DNA of 64,000 nt from Chitinophaga sp. Cy-1792 (lineage in GTDB: Bacteria > Bacteroidota > Bacteroidia > Chitinophagales > Chitinophagaceae), in assembly GCF_011752935.1 (NCBI RefSeq), contig NZ_VWWO01000001.1:1674001-1738000 (forward strand). The letters are read 5' to 3'. A program made the translations under genes and the position numbers. How positions within the stretch are numbered: position 1 is the first letter of the stretch; the number at the start of each line of letters is the position of its first letter. Under the pieces are notes generated by a model. That model made no database searches. It saw nothing but the letters and a program-made list of their open reading frames with translations, and was not told where the DNA came from. Positions 17,777-26,172 of this stretch are shown in pieces.

Positions 17777-18640
17777 TTGCTAAAAGAGTTTGAAGTGCAA
17801 GTCGGATACCTTTGTTATAACGGCAAAAACATACATGCCGGAGAGCCCATTTTTACAGCGGATAACCGTTCATTCCGCTATGGAGACGGTTGTTTTGAAA
17901 CAGTGAAAGTTTACCAGCAGAACGTTATCCTGGCAGACTTACACTATGAAAGACTTATTGCTAGTCTTAATTTGCTTCACTTCGATATCCCGACAAATTT
18001 TACTAAAGAATTCTTTGTCTCTTCTATTGTTAATCTTTGTATAAAGAATTCCATGGACGGCCTGGTGCGGATACGGTTTGCTGTATTCCGCTCTGATGGC
18101 GGGTTGTATGATCCTGTTAATAATCTCCCCAACTATGTAATACAGGCCTGGGAACTTAGTACGTCGGTGTTGGAGCTCAACGAAAGCGGACTTATTACAG
18201 ACATCTTCCCGGATGTTAGAAAGAGTGCTGATAAATTGTCCTGCATAAAATCCAATAACTGCCTGCCTTACGTAATGGCAGCGATGTATGCCCGTCAGCA
18301 CCGCCTGAATGAGGCTATTCTGCTTAATCCGTATGGCCGTATTGCAGATAGTACCATCGCCAATGTTTTTGTCGTGCAGGATGATGAAATATTTACCCCG
18401 CCACTTACTGAAGGGCCTGTCTGCGGTGTGATGCGTAAGTACCTTTTACAGGCAGAACTACCGTTTAAGATCTCAGAAAAAATACTGGAAGTAGAAGACC
18501 TTGAGAATGCAGATGAAATATTTCTGACCAATGCCATCTATGGCATCAGGTGGGTCGGCACATTTAAAGACAGCAGTTATGGCAACGCCACAGCAGCGAT
18601 CCTGCATGAAATATTACATGAAAACCTGCTCGGTATCTAA
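17777..18640 (+). CDS. Class IV aminotransferase (BCAT/ADC-lyase fold)
   Basis: PLP enzyme of fold type IV, related to branched-chain aminotransferase and aminodeoxychorismate lyase; the substrate cannot be fixed. 287 residues from a TTG at 17777. Signatures: NRSFRYGDGCFET near residue 35, the likely PLP lysine in SCIKSNN at about 158, then NEAILLN and the EGPVCGVMRK segment. No in-frame ATG is available upstream; TTG 17777 or GTG 17795 are the only starts. An ATG at 17761 opens the neighbouring frame and would join this one if a single A were missing from the AAAA run at 17782-17785. Confidence 0.85.
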   Translation: MLKEFEVQVGYLCYNGKNIHAGEPIFTADNRSFRYGDGCFETVKVYQQNVILADLHYERLIASLNLLHFDIPTNFTKEFFVSSIVNLCIKNSMDGLVRIRFAVFRSDGGLYDPVNNLPNYVIQAWELSTSVLELNESGLITDIFPDVRKSADKLSCIKSNNCLPYVMAAMYARQHRLNEAILLNPYGRIADSTIANVFVVQDDEIFTPPLTEGPVCGVMRKYLLQAELPFKISEKILEVEDLENADEIFLTNAIYGIRWVGTFKDSSYGNATAAILHEILHENLLGI

Positions 18641-18712
18641 TCTTCATAAACATATATTTCGTAAATAATAATCGCAGATTTTCGGATAGATGATCTGCTT
18701 TATCTTTTATTT

Positions 18713-20023
18713 ATGTCTGCTGAAATCGTTAATATCTGCTGGTTCAGACGTGATCTTCGTTTGGAAGACCAGGCGGCGCTGTACCATGCTTTGAAATCGG
18801 GAAAGCCGGTATTGCCGGTATTTGTTTTTGATACAACAATACTGGATGATCTTTTTGATAAGGCCGACAGGCGTGTAACCTTTATCTATAAGGTGTTGCA
18901 GGATATGCAACAGGAGTTACGCAATTACGGTGCTAATATCGAAGTCTTTCATGGCACACCGGCAGCGGCATTTGAACATTGGACCCAAAAGTACAGTGTG
19001 GGCGCCGTATATACCACGCATGATTATGAACCTTATGCCAGGCAGCGTGATGCGGCTATAGCAAAGCAACTGGCGCTGAAAGGCATTGGATTTCTTCAGT
19101 ATAAAGACCAGGTGATTTTGGAAAAGAATGAAGTGCTGAAAGATAACGGTGAGCCATATACGATATTTACTCCTTACAGCAGGAAATGGCAAAGTGTGAT
19201 AACCCCTTTTCAGCTGAAGTCCTATCCTGTCAGGAAGTACATGCACCATCTGTTCAAAGCTGCTGCAAAGGATCTGCCCTCCCTGGCATCAATAGGCTTC
19301 AAGCCTGCTGCAGATCAGGATTTCCCGGGTAGCATTCCCGATAAACATATTCTCTCGAATTATGATAAAACCCGTGACTTCCCTGCTTTGCATGGGACTT
19401 CAAGGATGGGGGTGCATCTGCGCTTTGGTACTATCAGTATACGTAAACTGATGCGTACCGCCATGGAGTTGAACCATACCTATGTGAATGAGCTGGTATG
19501 GCGTGAGTTTTATCAGATGATACTGTGGCATTTTCCACAGGTCGTGCATAGCAGTTTTAAGCCGCAGTATGATAAGATCGCATGGCGGAATAATGAAGCA
19601 GAGTTTAAGCGCTGGTGCGAGGGGCAAACCGGCTATCCTATTGTAGATGCGGGTATGCGGGAACTCAATACTACTGGTTATATGCATAACCGTGTGCGCA
19701 TGATTACGGCCAGTTTCCTGACAAAGCATCTGCTGATCGACTGGCGATGGGGAGAAGCGTATTTTGCACAGCAGTTGCTGGATTATGATCTGGCGGCCAA
19801 TAATGGCGGCTGGCAGTGGGCAGCGGGAAGTGGCTGCGACGCGGCGCCTTATTTCAGGGTGTTTAATCCTACGTTGCAGACACAGAAATTCGATAAAGGT
19901 CTGCAATATATACGTAAGTGGGTGCCTGAGTTTGAGGAGCTGACGTATGTTCATCCGATGGTATCGCATGAAATGGCCAGGAAGCGGGCTTTGGAGGTAT
20001 ACGGCAAAGCATTGAAACCATAA
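18713..20023 (+). CDS. phr: Cryptochrome/photolyase family protein (CPD photolyase, class I-like)
   Basis: Light-driven repair flavoprotein for UV-induced cyclobutane pyrimidine dimers. 436 residues. N-terminal antenna domain starts NICWFRRDLRLEDQAAL. The C-terminal FAD domain includes WREFYQMILW, GYPIVDAGMREL, GYMHNRVRM, LLDYDLAANNGGWQW and AAPYFRVFNP, the established motif chain of class I photolyases. It stands alone and is followed by a bidirectional terminator shared with mqnD. A cryptochrome role cannot be fully excluded, but the residues around the lesion site resemble a repair enzyme. Confidence 0.9.
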   Translation: MSAEIVNICWFRRDLRLEDQAALYHALKSGKPVLPVFVFDTTILDDLFDKADRRVTFIYKVLQDMQQELRNYGANIEVFHGTPAAAFEHWTQKYSVGAVYTTHDYEPYARQRDAAIAKQLALKGIGFLQYKDQVILEKNEVLKDNGEPYTIFTPYSRKWQSVITPFQLKSYPVRKYMHHLFKAAAKDLPSLASIGFKPAADQDFPGSIPDKHILSNYDKTRDFPALHGTSRMGVHLRFGTISIRKLMRTAMELNHTYVNELVWREFYQMILWHFPQVVHSSFKPQYDKIAWRNNEAEFKRWCEGQTGYPIVDAGMRELNTTGYMHNRVRMITASFLTKHLLIDWRWGEAYFAQQLLDYDLAANNGGWQWAAGSGCDAAPYFRVFNPTLQTQKFDKGLQYIRKWVPEFEELTYVHPMVSHEMARKRALEVYGKALKP

Positions 20024-20024
20024 A

Positions 20025-20058
20025 AAAAATGCCTGATGTTATCGCATCAGGCATTTTT
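20025..20058. terminator. Bidirectional terminator between phr and mqnD
   Basis: A 14-bp perfect stem, AAAAATGCCTGATG at 20025-20038 with its complement at 20045-20058, giving an A-run on one side and a T-run on the other. It lies between two convergent genes. Confidence 0.9.
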
Positions 20059-20076
20059 AATTTTATAGGCAGATGA

Positions 20077-20874
20077 TCAGCGTTTTGTTTTTTCAGCGGC
20101 CGTCATCAGTGCATTAACAGCGGCGTGGCCTTCCTGGCCGAGGTCCAGGCTGAATTTGTTTACATAGAGATCAATGTGCTGACGCATTACTGATTCGTCC
20201 ATTTCCTGGGCGTGAGAAGTAACGTAAGATGATAGCTCGGGGTACTTACTGAAGGAATACTGTAAGCTGCTGTGGATAAGTTTATCCAATTCGGCGCGTT
20301 TTTCTGCGGGGATATCTTTTTTTATGAAGATGCCACCGAGTGGGATGGGATTACCGGTAGTTCTTTCCCAGTATTCGCCCATGTCCATGAGTTTTTTCAG
20401 GCCTTTCAGCTGGTAGGTGAAACGGTTTTCGTGGATGATGACACCGGCATCTACGTCGCCGTTCAGTACGGCATTTTCGATTTCAGAGAAGACCATAATT
20501 TTTTTGTTTTTGGCTTCAGGGAAAGCGACGGAGAAGAGGAGGTTGGCGGTGGTGTTTTCTCCCGGAATGGCGATTGTTTTGTTTTTGATCTCATCCAGGG
20601 GGATGTCTTCACGGGCGATGAGCAGTGGTCCGCAGCCGCGGCCCAGGGCGCTGCCGCTGTTGAGCAGCTCGTACTGGTCTTTTACCTTGAGGTATACGGC
20701 GAAGCTGAGTTTTGTAACGTCCAGTTTGCCTTGAATAGCCCAGTTATTAAGTGTTTCCACATCTTCCAGGTTGGTGTCGAACGTAAATCCTTTTGTATCG
20801 ATTTTATTATTCACCATTGCGTCGAAGATAAAGGTATCGTTCGGGCAGGGTGAAAATCCGAGCGTCAGGTGCAT
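20077..20874 (-). CDS. mqnD: 1,4-dihydroxy-6-naphthoate synthase
   Basis: Last dedicated core step of the futalosine route to menaquinone: conversion of cyclic dehypoxanthinylfutalosine to 1,4-dihydroxy-6-naphthoate. 265 residues. It opens with LGFSPCPNDTFIFDAMV, the family's signature, and continues with the periplasmic-binding-like segments KLSFAVYLKV, SALGRGCGPLL and IPGENTTANLL, then IHENRFTYQ. The futalosine hydrolase gene lies 1 bp upstream in the same orientation, which strongly supports the pathway. Confidence 0.95.
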   Translation of the reverse strand: MHLTLGFSPCPNDTFIFDAMVNNKIDTKGFTFDTNLEDVETLNNWAIQGKLDVTKLSFAVYLKVKDQYELLNSGSALGRGCGPLLIAREDIPLDEIKNKTIAIPGENTTANLLFSVAFPEAKNKKIMVFSEIENAVLNGDVDAGVIIHENRFTYQLKGLKKLMDMGEYWERTTGNPIPLGGIFIKKDIPAEKRAELDKLIHSSLQYSFSKYPELSSYVTSHAQEMDESVMRQHIDLYVNKFSLDLGQEGHAAVNALMTAAEKTKR

Positions 20875-20875
20875 A

Positions 20876-21583
20876 TTAAAAGTTTTTTGTTGCTAAGGAA
20901 TAGTGATGGGAGAGCTGCTGGATGGTATTGGTGAGCTCTTCGTTCAGGTTTTTTACGGCCTGCGGGATTTGCCACTTGCTTTTATCCCTGATTTCCACGT
21001 AGTTAGATATGCTTCTAAGCTGAATGAAAGGGATATTTTCCTGTAGGCAGGCGTAGTGGAAAGCGGCACCTTCCATACTTTCGACTTCGGGCTGATATTT
21101 GGCTTCGAGTCGGGCGATGGTAGGGGCGCTGCCGCTGACCAGGTTGACGGAAATACCGTTTGCCAGGGGGAGGTTTTGTTGCAGGGGCCAGCACTTGAAG
21201 TCATTTACCAGGCTAATGCCGGTAAAAGGGTGCTGAGAGGCCTGCCAGAGCTGTATATCAAATAAATCTTTAAATTGATCATTATCCTCTGCGCCAAGGT
21301 CGGCGAGGTGTTCTTTTTCTATGGCTACAACGGTGCCCAGGGGCCAGTCGTGGCGGAAAGTACCACCGATACCTGCCTGAATGGCCACATGCGGGCTATG
21401 TAGGGAAAGATATTTACCCAGGCTAAAGGCGGTATGCATCATCCCGATTCCGGCGATCAGCACGTCAATTTCAATATCAGATAATCGGTATTTATGATTT
21501 GAAACTTGTTGACTATTATGTTCCAGGAAGTGGATAAAGGGTTGAATTTCCAGACTGGTAGCCGCTGTAACCAATATTTTCAT
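20876..21583 (-). CDS. mqnB: Futalosine hydrolase
   Basis: Nucleoside hydrolase removing hypoxanthine from futalosine in menaquinone synthesis. 235 residues from the ATG at 21581-21583; the frame extends to 21697, but the shorter start gives the normal MKILVTAATSLEIQPF beginning and leaves a promoter gap before the divergent gene. Phosphorylase/MTAN-like features: ADIGIGMM-like VLIAGIGMMHTAFSLG, IQAGIGGTF, and the purine-site VESMEGAAFHYAC near residue 170. It is coupled to mqnD with 1 bp between stop and start. Confidence 0.9.
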   Translation of the reverse strand: MKILVTAATSLEIQPFIHFLEHNSQQVSNHKYRLSDIEIDVLIAGIGMMHTAFSLGKYLSLHSPHVAIQAGIGGTFRHDWPLGTVVAIEKEHLADLGAEDNDQFKDLFDIQLWQASQHPFTGISLVNDFKCWPLQQNLPLANGISVNLVSGSAPTIARLEAKYQPEVESMEGAAFHYACLQENIPFIQLRSISNYVEIRDKSKWQIPQAVKNLNEELTNTIQQLSHHYSLATKNF

Positions 21584-21646
21584 ACGATAAAAGTACGTCA
21601 AAAATGGATGTCCGAAGTGTAAAACAATTGACAAGAAATTGTTGAA

Positions 21647-21679
21647 ATTGGATACACTCGCATAATAGTGGTAAATTTG
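21647..21679 (+). promoter_or_regulatory. Bacteroidota-type promoter for the PTPS-folE pair
   Basis: ATTG at 21647-21650 (-33) and TAAATTTG at 21672-21679 (-7, an exact match to TAnnTTTG), separated by 21 bp. The predicted start site is about 21686, giving a leader of roughly 14 bases before the ATG at 21700. Confidence 0.6.
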
Positions 21680-21699
21680 CGCAAAATTTATTTGCAATA

Positions 21700-22113
21700 A
21701 TGATCTATTTAACGCGAGTAGAGAACTTTAATGCAGCGCATAAGTTGTCTAACCCGAACTGGAGTGCAGAAAAGAACGAAGAGGTTTTTGGTAAATGCGC
21801 TAATGCAAACTGGCATGGGCATAACTATGAACTGCATGTAACTATAAAAGGTAATCCTGATCCTGAAACAGGTTTTGTGTTTAATGCTAAAACATTAGGC
21901 GTAATTATCAGGGATGCTGTTATTGAGAAGATCGATCACCGAAATCTTAATATGGACGTGGATTTCATGGCAGGCAAGTTTACTTCTGCCGAAAATCTGG
22001 CTATTGCTATCTGGGACCAGCTGGCACAGCATCTTCCGGAGGAAGTACAACTCCATTGTATTAAGCTGTATGAAACCCCACGCATCTACGTGGAGTATTA
22101 CGGCGGCAAATAA
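21700..22113 (+). CDS. 6-pyruvoyl/6-carboxy-tetrahydropterin synthase family protein
   Basis: Acts on dihydroneopterin triphosphate, the product of the neighbouring GTP cyclohydrolase I. 137 residues. Zinc ligands are predicted at His14 (FNAAHKL) and His39/His41 (WHGHNY), with catalytic Cys33. The motif reads CANANWHGH, so five residues separate Cys from HGH. That spacing is the one described for 6-pyruvoyl-tetrahydropterin synthases (PTPS-II), whereas queuosine QueD enzymes have CxxxHGH. It may thus make tetrahydrobiopterin-type pterin rather than the preQ0 intermediate; QueD activity cannot be excluded. folE follows 73 bp downstream. Confidence 0.85.
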   Translation: MIYLTRVENFNAAHKLSNPNWSAEKNEEVFGKCANANWHGHNYELHVTIKGNPDPETGFVFNAKTLGVIIRDAVIEKIDHRNLNMDVDFMAGKFTSAENLAIAIWDQLAQHLPEEVQLHCIKLYETPRIYVEYYGGK

Positions 22114-22186
22114 TACATGGGTGTATACCTGGTAACCGCATACCTCAAGGCTAAGACTGGTTATTTTCGAATTAAAATAAATAAGG

Positions 22187-22774
22187 ATGGCGTATAATAA
22201 GATTGAAAGTTACGACGAGAAGATCACTGCTGATCTTATGGCGAATTACAAACAATGCCTGGAATTGTTGGGAGAGGATTCGGAGAGAGAAGGCTTGGTA
22301 AAAACGCCGGAACGTATGGCCAAGGCTATGCAATTCCTTACTCAGGGCTATCAGCTGGACGCAAAGGCTATCCTGAACGGTGCTAAGTTTACAGAGGCTT
22401 ACAGTGAGATGGTAATCGTGAAAGATATAGAGCTGTATTCTATGTGTGAGCATCATATGCTGCCGTTTTTCGGGAAAGCACACGTAGCCTATATTCCTAA
22501 CGGCTATATTACAGGATTGAGTAAGCTGGCCCGCGTGGTAGATGTATTTGCCCGCAGGTTACAGGTGCAGGAGCGCCTTACCCACCAGATCCTGGATGCT
22601 ATCCAGGAAACACTGGAGCCAGAGGGTGTAGCTGTTGTGATTGAAGCACAACATATGTGTATGATGATGCGCGGGGTACAAAAACAGAATTCCGTTACCA
22701 CAACTTCCGCTTTCAGCGGCCAGTTTGCTGACGGTACCACCCGTGCCGAATTCCTCAAACTTATTGGCAGATAG
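22187..22774 (+). CDS. folE: GTP cyclohydrolase I
   Basis: Converts GTP to 7,8-dihydroneopterin triphosphate, the entry to folate, tetrahydropterin and deazapurine pathways. 195 residues. Zinc site CEHH at 87-90, then [37 protein letters not shown] and the second zinc Cys in [10 protein letters not shown]. All family motifs are intact. It is cotranscribed with the PTPS-family gene and followed by a terminator at 22806-22840. Confidence 0.97.
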   Translation: MAYNKIESYDEKITADLMANYKQCLELLGEDSEREGLVKTPERMAKAMQFLTQGYQLDAKAILNGAKFTEAYSEMVIVKDIELYSMCEHHMLPFFGKAHVAYIPNGYITGLSKLARVVDVFARRLQVQERLTHQILDAIQETLEPEGVAVVIEAQHMCMMMRGVQKQNSVTTTSAFSGQFADGTTRAEFLKLIGR

Positions 22775-22805
22775 GCTGTTAGTCTACTGCATAACCTGAT
22801 TTGGT

Positions 22806-22840
22806 AAATGAACGCCGTTGCCGGCGTTCATTTTATTTTT
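22806..22840 (+). terminator. Rho-independent terminator after folE
   Basis: A 12-bp perfect stem, AAATGAACGCCG at 22806-22817 with its complement at 22822-22833, a 4-base loop and a T-rich tail. Confidence 0.85.
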
Positions 22841-22929
22841 ATGGCAACCTGTTTTTCCCTTTATTTGCACTCTGTTTCAAAATCAATATTTACTAATTTC
22901 TATTAGTTATATTAATAATTAATAGATTG

Positions 22930-22937
22930 TATATTTG
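22930..22937 (+). promoter_or_regulatory. Candidate -7 element for fabD
   Basis: TATATTTG is an exact match to TAnnTTTG and lies 43 bp before the fabD ATG. No clear -33 box is present at the expected distance; the upstream region is very AT-rich. Confidence 0.3.
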
Positions 22938-22979
22938 ATTTATTTTTTATTTGATATCAACAACCTAACAATAACCAAA

Positions 22980-23876
22980 ATGAAGCATGCTTACGTATTC
23001 CCCGGACAGGGTTCTCAGTTTCCGGGTATGGGCAAAAACCTGTATGAAACCAATGCCAAAGCAAAGGACCTGTTCGAGAAAGCGAATGAAATCTTAGGAT
23101 TCCGTATTTCCGACATCATGTTTTCCGGAACAGAGGAAGACCTGAAGCAGACGAAAGTAACCCAGCCGGCGGTGTTTCTGCATGCGGTAATTGGTTTTCT
23201 CTGTACAGAGCATGGTCAGCCGGATATGGTAGCGGGTCACTCTCTGGGTGAGTTTTCTGCCCTGGTAGCTAACGGTACCCTCTCTTTCGAGGAAGCGCTG
23301 AAACTGGTTGCTGTGCGTGCGAACGCTATGCAGAAAGCCTGTGAAATGCAGCCTGGAACTATGGCGGCAGTACTGGCACTGGACGACGCCAAAGTAGAAG
23401 AAATTTGTGCTGCTGTAACCGCCGAAACCGGCGAAGTAGTGGTAGCTGCTAACTATAACTGTCCTGGCCAGCTGGTAATTTCCGGCACTGTAAAAGGTAT
23501 TGAAATTGCCTGTGAGCGTATGAAAGCTGCCGGTGCAAAAAGAGCGCTGGTACTGCCTGTAGGTGGTGCTTTCCACTCTCCGCTGATGGCGCCTGCCAAA
23601 GACGAACTGAAAGCTGCTATCGAAACAGCCACCTTCAACACACCTGCTTGCCCGGTTTACCAGAACGTAGCTGCTGCTGCTGTTACTGAACCTGCTCAGA
23701 TCAAACAAAACCTGATCGATCAGCTGACAGGTGCCGTAAGATGGACACAATCCGTTCAGGCTATGGTAGCTGATGGTGCGGGTGAATTCACCGAAGTAGG
23801 CCCTGGTAAAGTATTACAGGGACTGGTTCAGAAAATTCACAAAGAAGCTGTGGTAAACGGCATCGAGAATAAATAA
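22980..23876 (+). CDS. fabD: Malonyl-CoA:ACP transacylase
   Basis: Loads malonyl groups onto acyl carrier protein for fatty-acid elongation. 298 residues from the ATG at 22980; the frame opens earlier at a TTG (22935), but the chosen start gives the normal MKHAYVFPGQGSQFPGMGK. Catalytic Ser88 lies in GHSLGEF, with the Gln of PGQGSQ at about 10-13 and the catalytic His in GGAFHSPLM near residue 200. It ends at a strong bidirectional terminator. fabH lies elsewhere, at 30.1 kb. Confidence 0.96.
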   Translation: MKHAYVFPGQGSQFPGMGKNLYETNAKAKDLFEKANEILGFRISDIMFSGTEEDLKQTKVTQPAVFLHAVIGFLCTEHGQPDMVAGHSLGEFSALVANGTLSFEEALKLVAVRANAMQKACEMQPGTMAAVLALDDAKVEEICAAVTAETGEVVVAANYNCPGQLVISGTVKGIEIACERMKAAGAKRALVLPVGGAFHSPLMAPAKDELKAAIETATFNTPACPVYQNVAAAAVTEPAQIKQNLIDQLTGAVRWTQSVQAMVADGAGEFTEVGPGKVLQGLVQKIHKEAVVNGIENK

Positions 23877-23894
23877 ATGAACGACCGTTCAATA

Positions 23895-23929
23895 AAAAAG
23901 GCCACTACGCTTAGCGTAGTGGCCTTTTT
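23895..23929. terminator. Bidirectional terminator between fabD and the GNAT gene
   Basis: A 16-bp perfect stem (23895-23910 with 23914-23929) with loop TTA, an A-run before and a T-run after. It serves two convergent genes. Confidence 0.92.
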
Positions 23930-23942
23930 CTATTTAAAACAG

Positions 23943-24794
23943 TTATATATCGGCTACCATTTCGTACTGGGATAACCAGTTGACCATGCCGGCATTTTCA
24001 AAAAAGAGGCTGATCTCCGGGAAATCGTCGTCTACGTTGAGTGCTGTGATAGCGGTACTGCTCAGTGCTTCAGTAGCATGTTTCAGCAGTGCACTGCCGA
24101 TACCCTGGCGTCTGTAGTCCGGTGCCACACTGATATTTCGGATACGCCTGCTATTTTTATTGATCGCGAGATATCCGACAACCTTACCATCTTTCCTGGC
24201 CTCCCACGTAATAACGCTGGCTTCCCTTTTTATACATTGCGGGCGATTACTCCATGCAGGCTCCATATCCATGAAACCGGCGAGCATCAACCAATCGGGA
24301 GAAGGGTTATGCACAATCTCTATCTCAGGTAAACTACGGGTAATTTGTACATCTCCCTTGTAACTATGTAACAAACGGGTTTGGGTAAATCCGCTGCCTT
24401 TATAGGCATTGATGGCCTTCTGGTTGGTGCTGATTACTTCCAGGATAATCTGCAGAATGCCTTCCTGCTGGTAGATGGGAATGAAAGATTCATACATCTG
24501 CTGTACCAGCCGCTGGCCTCTGTAGGCGGGTATAACACCGGTACCTCCGTTGTAGAGAATGAGCGGATTTTCTAGGCTGTCTGTCCCGTGTAAAATAAAG
24601 CCACATAGTTCACTACCGTTGAAAGCGCCGATGGAGAAATTACGCTGCAGGTTTTCTGCAGCCATTTTTTCTTCCAGCATGCTGGGTGTAAGGTGCAGCG
24701 GCACTAGGTAGTCGCTGAAAGCCAGATTAAAGGTATCCGTAATCTTTTCCGTTGATTCCAGCCGGAGATCGTGGAAGTCATGGAGAAATGTCAT
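23943..24794 (-). CDS. GNAT N-acetyltransferase with two GNAT-like domains
   Basis: 283 residues; the substrate is unknown. The C-terminal domain (about 160-283) is a clear GNAT fold, with the acetyl-CoA motif A reading ISVAPDYRRQGIGSALL, preceded by VVGYLAINK. The N-terminal half also looks GNAT-like, with GVIPAYRGQRLVQQMYE at about 88-104 and NQKAINAYKGSGF, suggesting a tandem duplication as in several two-domain acetyltransferases. It faces fabD across a shared terminator and is followed by a second, single-domain GNAT gene on the same strand 73 bp upstream of its start. Confidence 0.82.
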   Translation of the reverse strand: MTFLHDFHDLRLESTEKITDTFNLAFSDYLVPLHLTPSMLEEKMAAENLQRNFSIGAFNGSELCGFILHGTDSLENPLILYNGGTGVIPAYRGQRLVQQMYESFIPIYQQEGILQIILEVISTNQKAINAYKGSGFTQTRLLHSYKGDVQITRSLPEIEIVHNPSPDWLMLAGFMDMEPAWSNRPQCIKREASVITWEARKDGKVVGYLAINKNSRRIRNISVAPDYRRQGIGSALLKHATEALSSTAITALNVDDDFPEISLFFENAGMVNWLSQYEMVADI

Positions 24795-24867
24795 GATGAA
24801 TATTAGATATGGTCAATATTAATAATCAAATCTCATATACAGCAGCGGAATTATATGAGCGGAAAAA

Positions 24868-25335
24868 CTATTTCATTTCTATGCTCACATTTATCCATTC
24901 CGGGTCGAATTTAGCCTGGAATTTTTTATAGAAATTAATCGCTGGTTCATTCCATTCCAGTACCTGGAAAGTGATGCCGCAGAACTGTTTCTCCCTGGCT
25001 TCCTCAAACAGTTGCTCAAACAGTAGCTGACCTACCTGGCGGCCTCTCCATTTTTCAGTTACGATAATATCTTCGAGGTAGAGGCGTGACCCTTTCCAGG
25101 TAGAATACCTTACGTAATATAATGCAAATCCAACGATGAATTCTTTGTCGTCCTCCATTACTGTTGCAACAAATGCCTTCCATACAGGATTGCTTCCAAA
25201 ACCTGCTTCTTCAAAGTGTTCGAGGGTTACGGTTACTTCTTCCGGCGCTTTTTCATATTCCGCCAGCTCTCTGATCAATTCCAATAAACGTGGACAATCT
25301 TCTTTTCGTGCAACCCTTACCGTAATTTTTTCCAT
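24868..25335 (-). CDS. GNAT N-acetyltransferase, SSAT/thialysine-acetyltransferase-like
   Basis: 155 residues. N-terminal VRVARKEDCPRLLELIRELAEYEK, the central LYLEDIIVTEKWRGRQVGQLLFE acetyl-CoA motif and the C-terminal VLEWNEPAINFYKKF resemble the spermidine/spermine acetyltransferase group, which acetylates diamines, polyamines or thialysine. The exact amine is not predictable. It lies upstream of, and in the same orientation as, the two-domain GNAT gene, so the two may share a transcript. Confidence 0.82.
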   Translation of the reverse strand: MEKITVRVARKEDCPRLLELIRELAEYEKAPEEVTVTLEHFEEAGFGSNPVWKAFVATVMEDDKEFIVGFALYYVRYSTWKGSRLYLEDIIVTEKWRGRQVGQLLFEQLFEEAREKQFCGITFQVLEWNEPAINFYKKFQAKFDPEWINVSIEMK

Positions 25336-25619
25336 ATGTAAATCTGTTATAATAAATTAACTGCTATTTGCGGCGTTGCGGTCCGGTCCCATACCGGTTC
25401 AATTTTTATGAATCCTGCTGTCACTACATGTTTCCGGGGAAATATACATTTGTTCCCGATGTGCACCTCTTGCAAAATAATTAAAAAATACTGTTGGAAG
25501 AGGATTCGGGTTAGAGGAAAGATGATGTAGGAGAGAGGAAGATGTAGAAATTACTGGTACAAAATTGCTAAACAATATTTTATTTTGTTGGAATTTCCGG
25601 AAGATACAAAAAGATTAAA

Positions 25620-26111
25620 ATGAAAGATATCCTCGAAAGATATACCGCTTACAATGTATGGGCCAACAAGCGCGTTTGTACAGTATTGCAGAAGCTGACG
25701 GAGGAGCAGGCAATACAGGAGCTGGGAGGAAGTTTTGGGAATATGCGGGACACGGTATTGCATATATGGAATGCCGAAGCAGTGTGGCTGCAGCGATTGC
25801 AGCTGGTAGAGAAGCCGGTGGAGCCCGGGGGGACATATCCGGGAAGTTTTTCCGCCGGTTGTGACCAGTGGCAGAAGACCTCCGTTATGCTGGAGTCGTG
25901 GGTGAAGGCAGCAACGCCGGCCAGGCTGGGACATGTGGTCGCCTTTACCAGGCAAAAAAGCGACCATTACAAGATGAAAGCCGAAGACATCCTGATGCAT
26001 GCTTGCAACCACAGCTCTTTTCACCGGGGGCAGCTGGTATCTATGCTAAGGCAGCTGGGGGTTACAAAAATCCCGTCGCTGGACTTCAGCACATTTACTA
26101 CAAGGAAATAG
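25620..26111 (+). CDS. DinB family protein
   Basis: 163-residue protein of the DinB/YfiT four-helix-bundle superfamily, many members of which are thiol-dependent metalloenzymes (bacillithiol or mycothiol transferases). Three likely metal-binding His are visible: one in DTVLHIWNAE near residue 48 and two in HACNHSSFHRGQL at about 126-138, the typical DinB arrangement. The substrate is unknown. It starts at an ATG 8 bases after an A-rich stretch, with a 284-bp gap upstream in which I see no gene. Confidence 0.82.
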   Translation: MKDILERYTAYNVWANKRVCTVLQKLTEEQAIQELGGSFGNMRDTVLHIWNAEAVWLQRLQLVEKPVEPGGTYPGSFSAGCDQWQKTSVMLESWVKAATPARLGHVVAFTRQKSDHYKMKAEDILMHACNHSSFHRGQLVSMLRQLGVTKIPSLDFSTFTTRK

Positions 26112-26172
26112 CCCGATTTTAATATTCATTGTATTATTTTTACATATTCTTGATCAGACAAATAACCACTTT

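Noticed and set aside
20271..20279. Third perfect DnaA box
   Set aside because: It is isolated within mqnD coding sequence; about half an exact match is expected by chance in this window.
25336..25619. Possible small gene or RNA in the 284-bp gap before the DinB gene
   Set aside because: No convincing frame, hairpin or promoter match was found; G-rich repeats around 25500-25550 look like low-complexity sequence.
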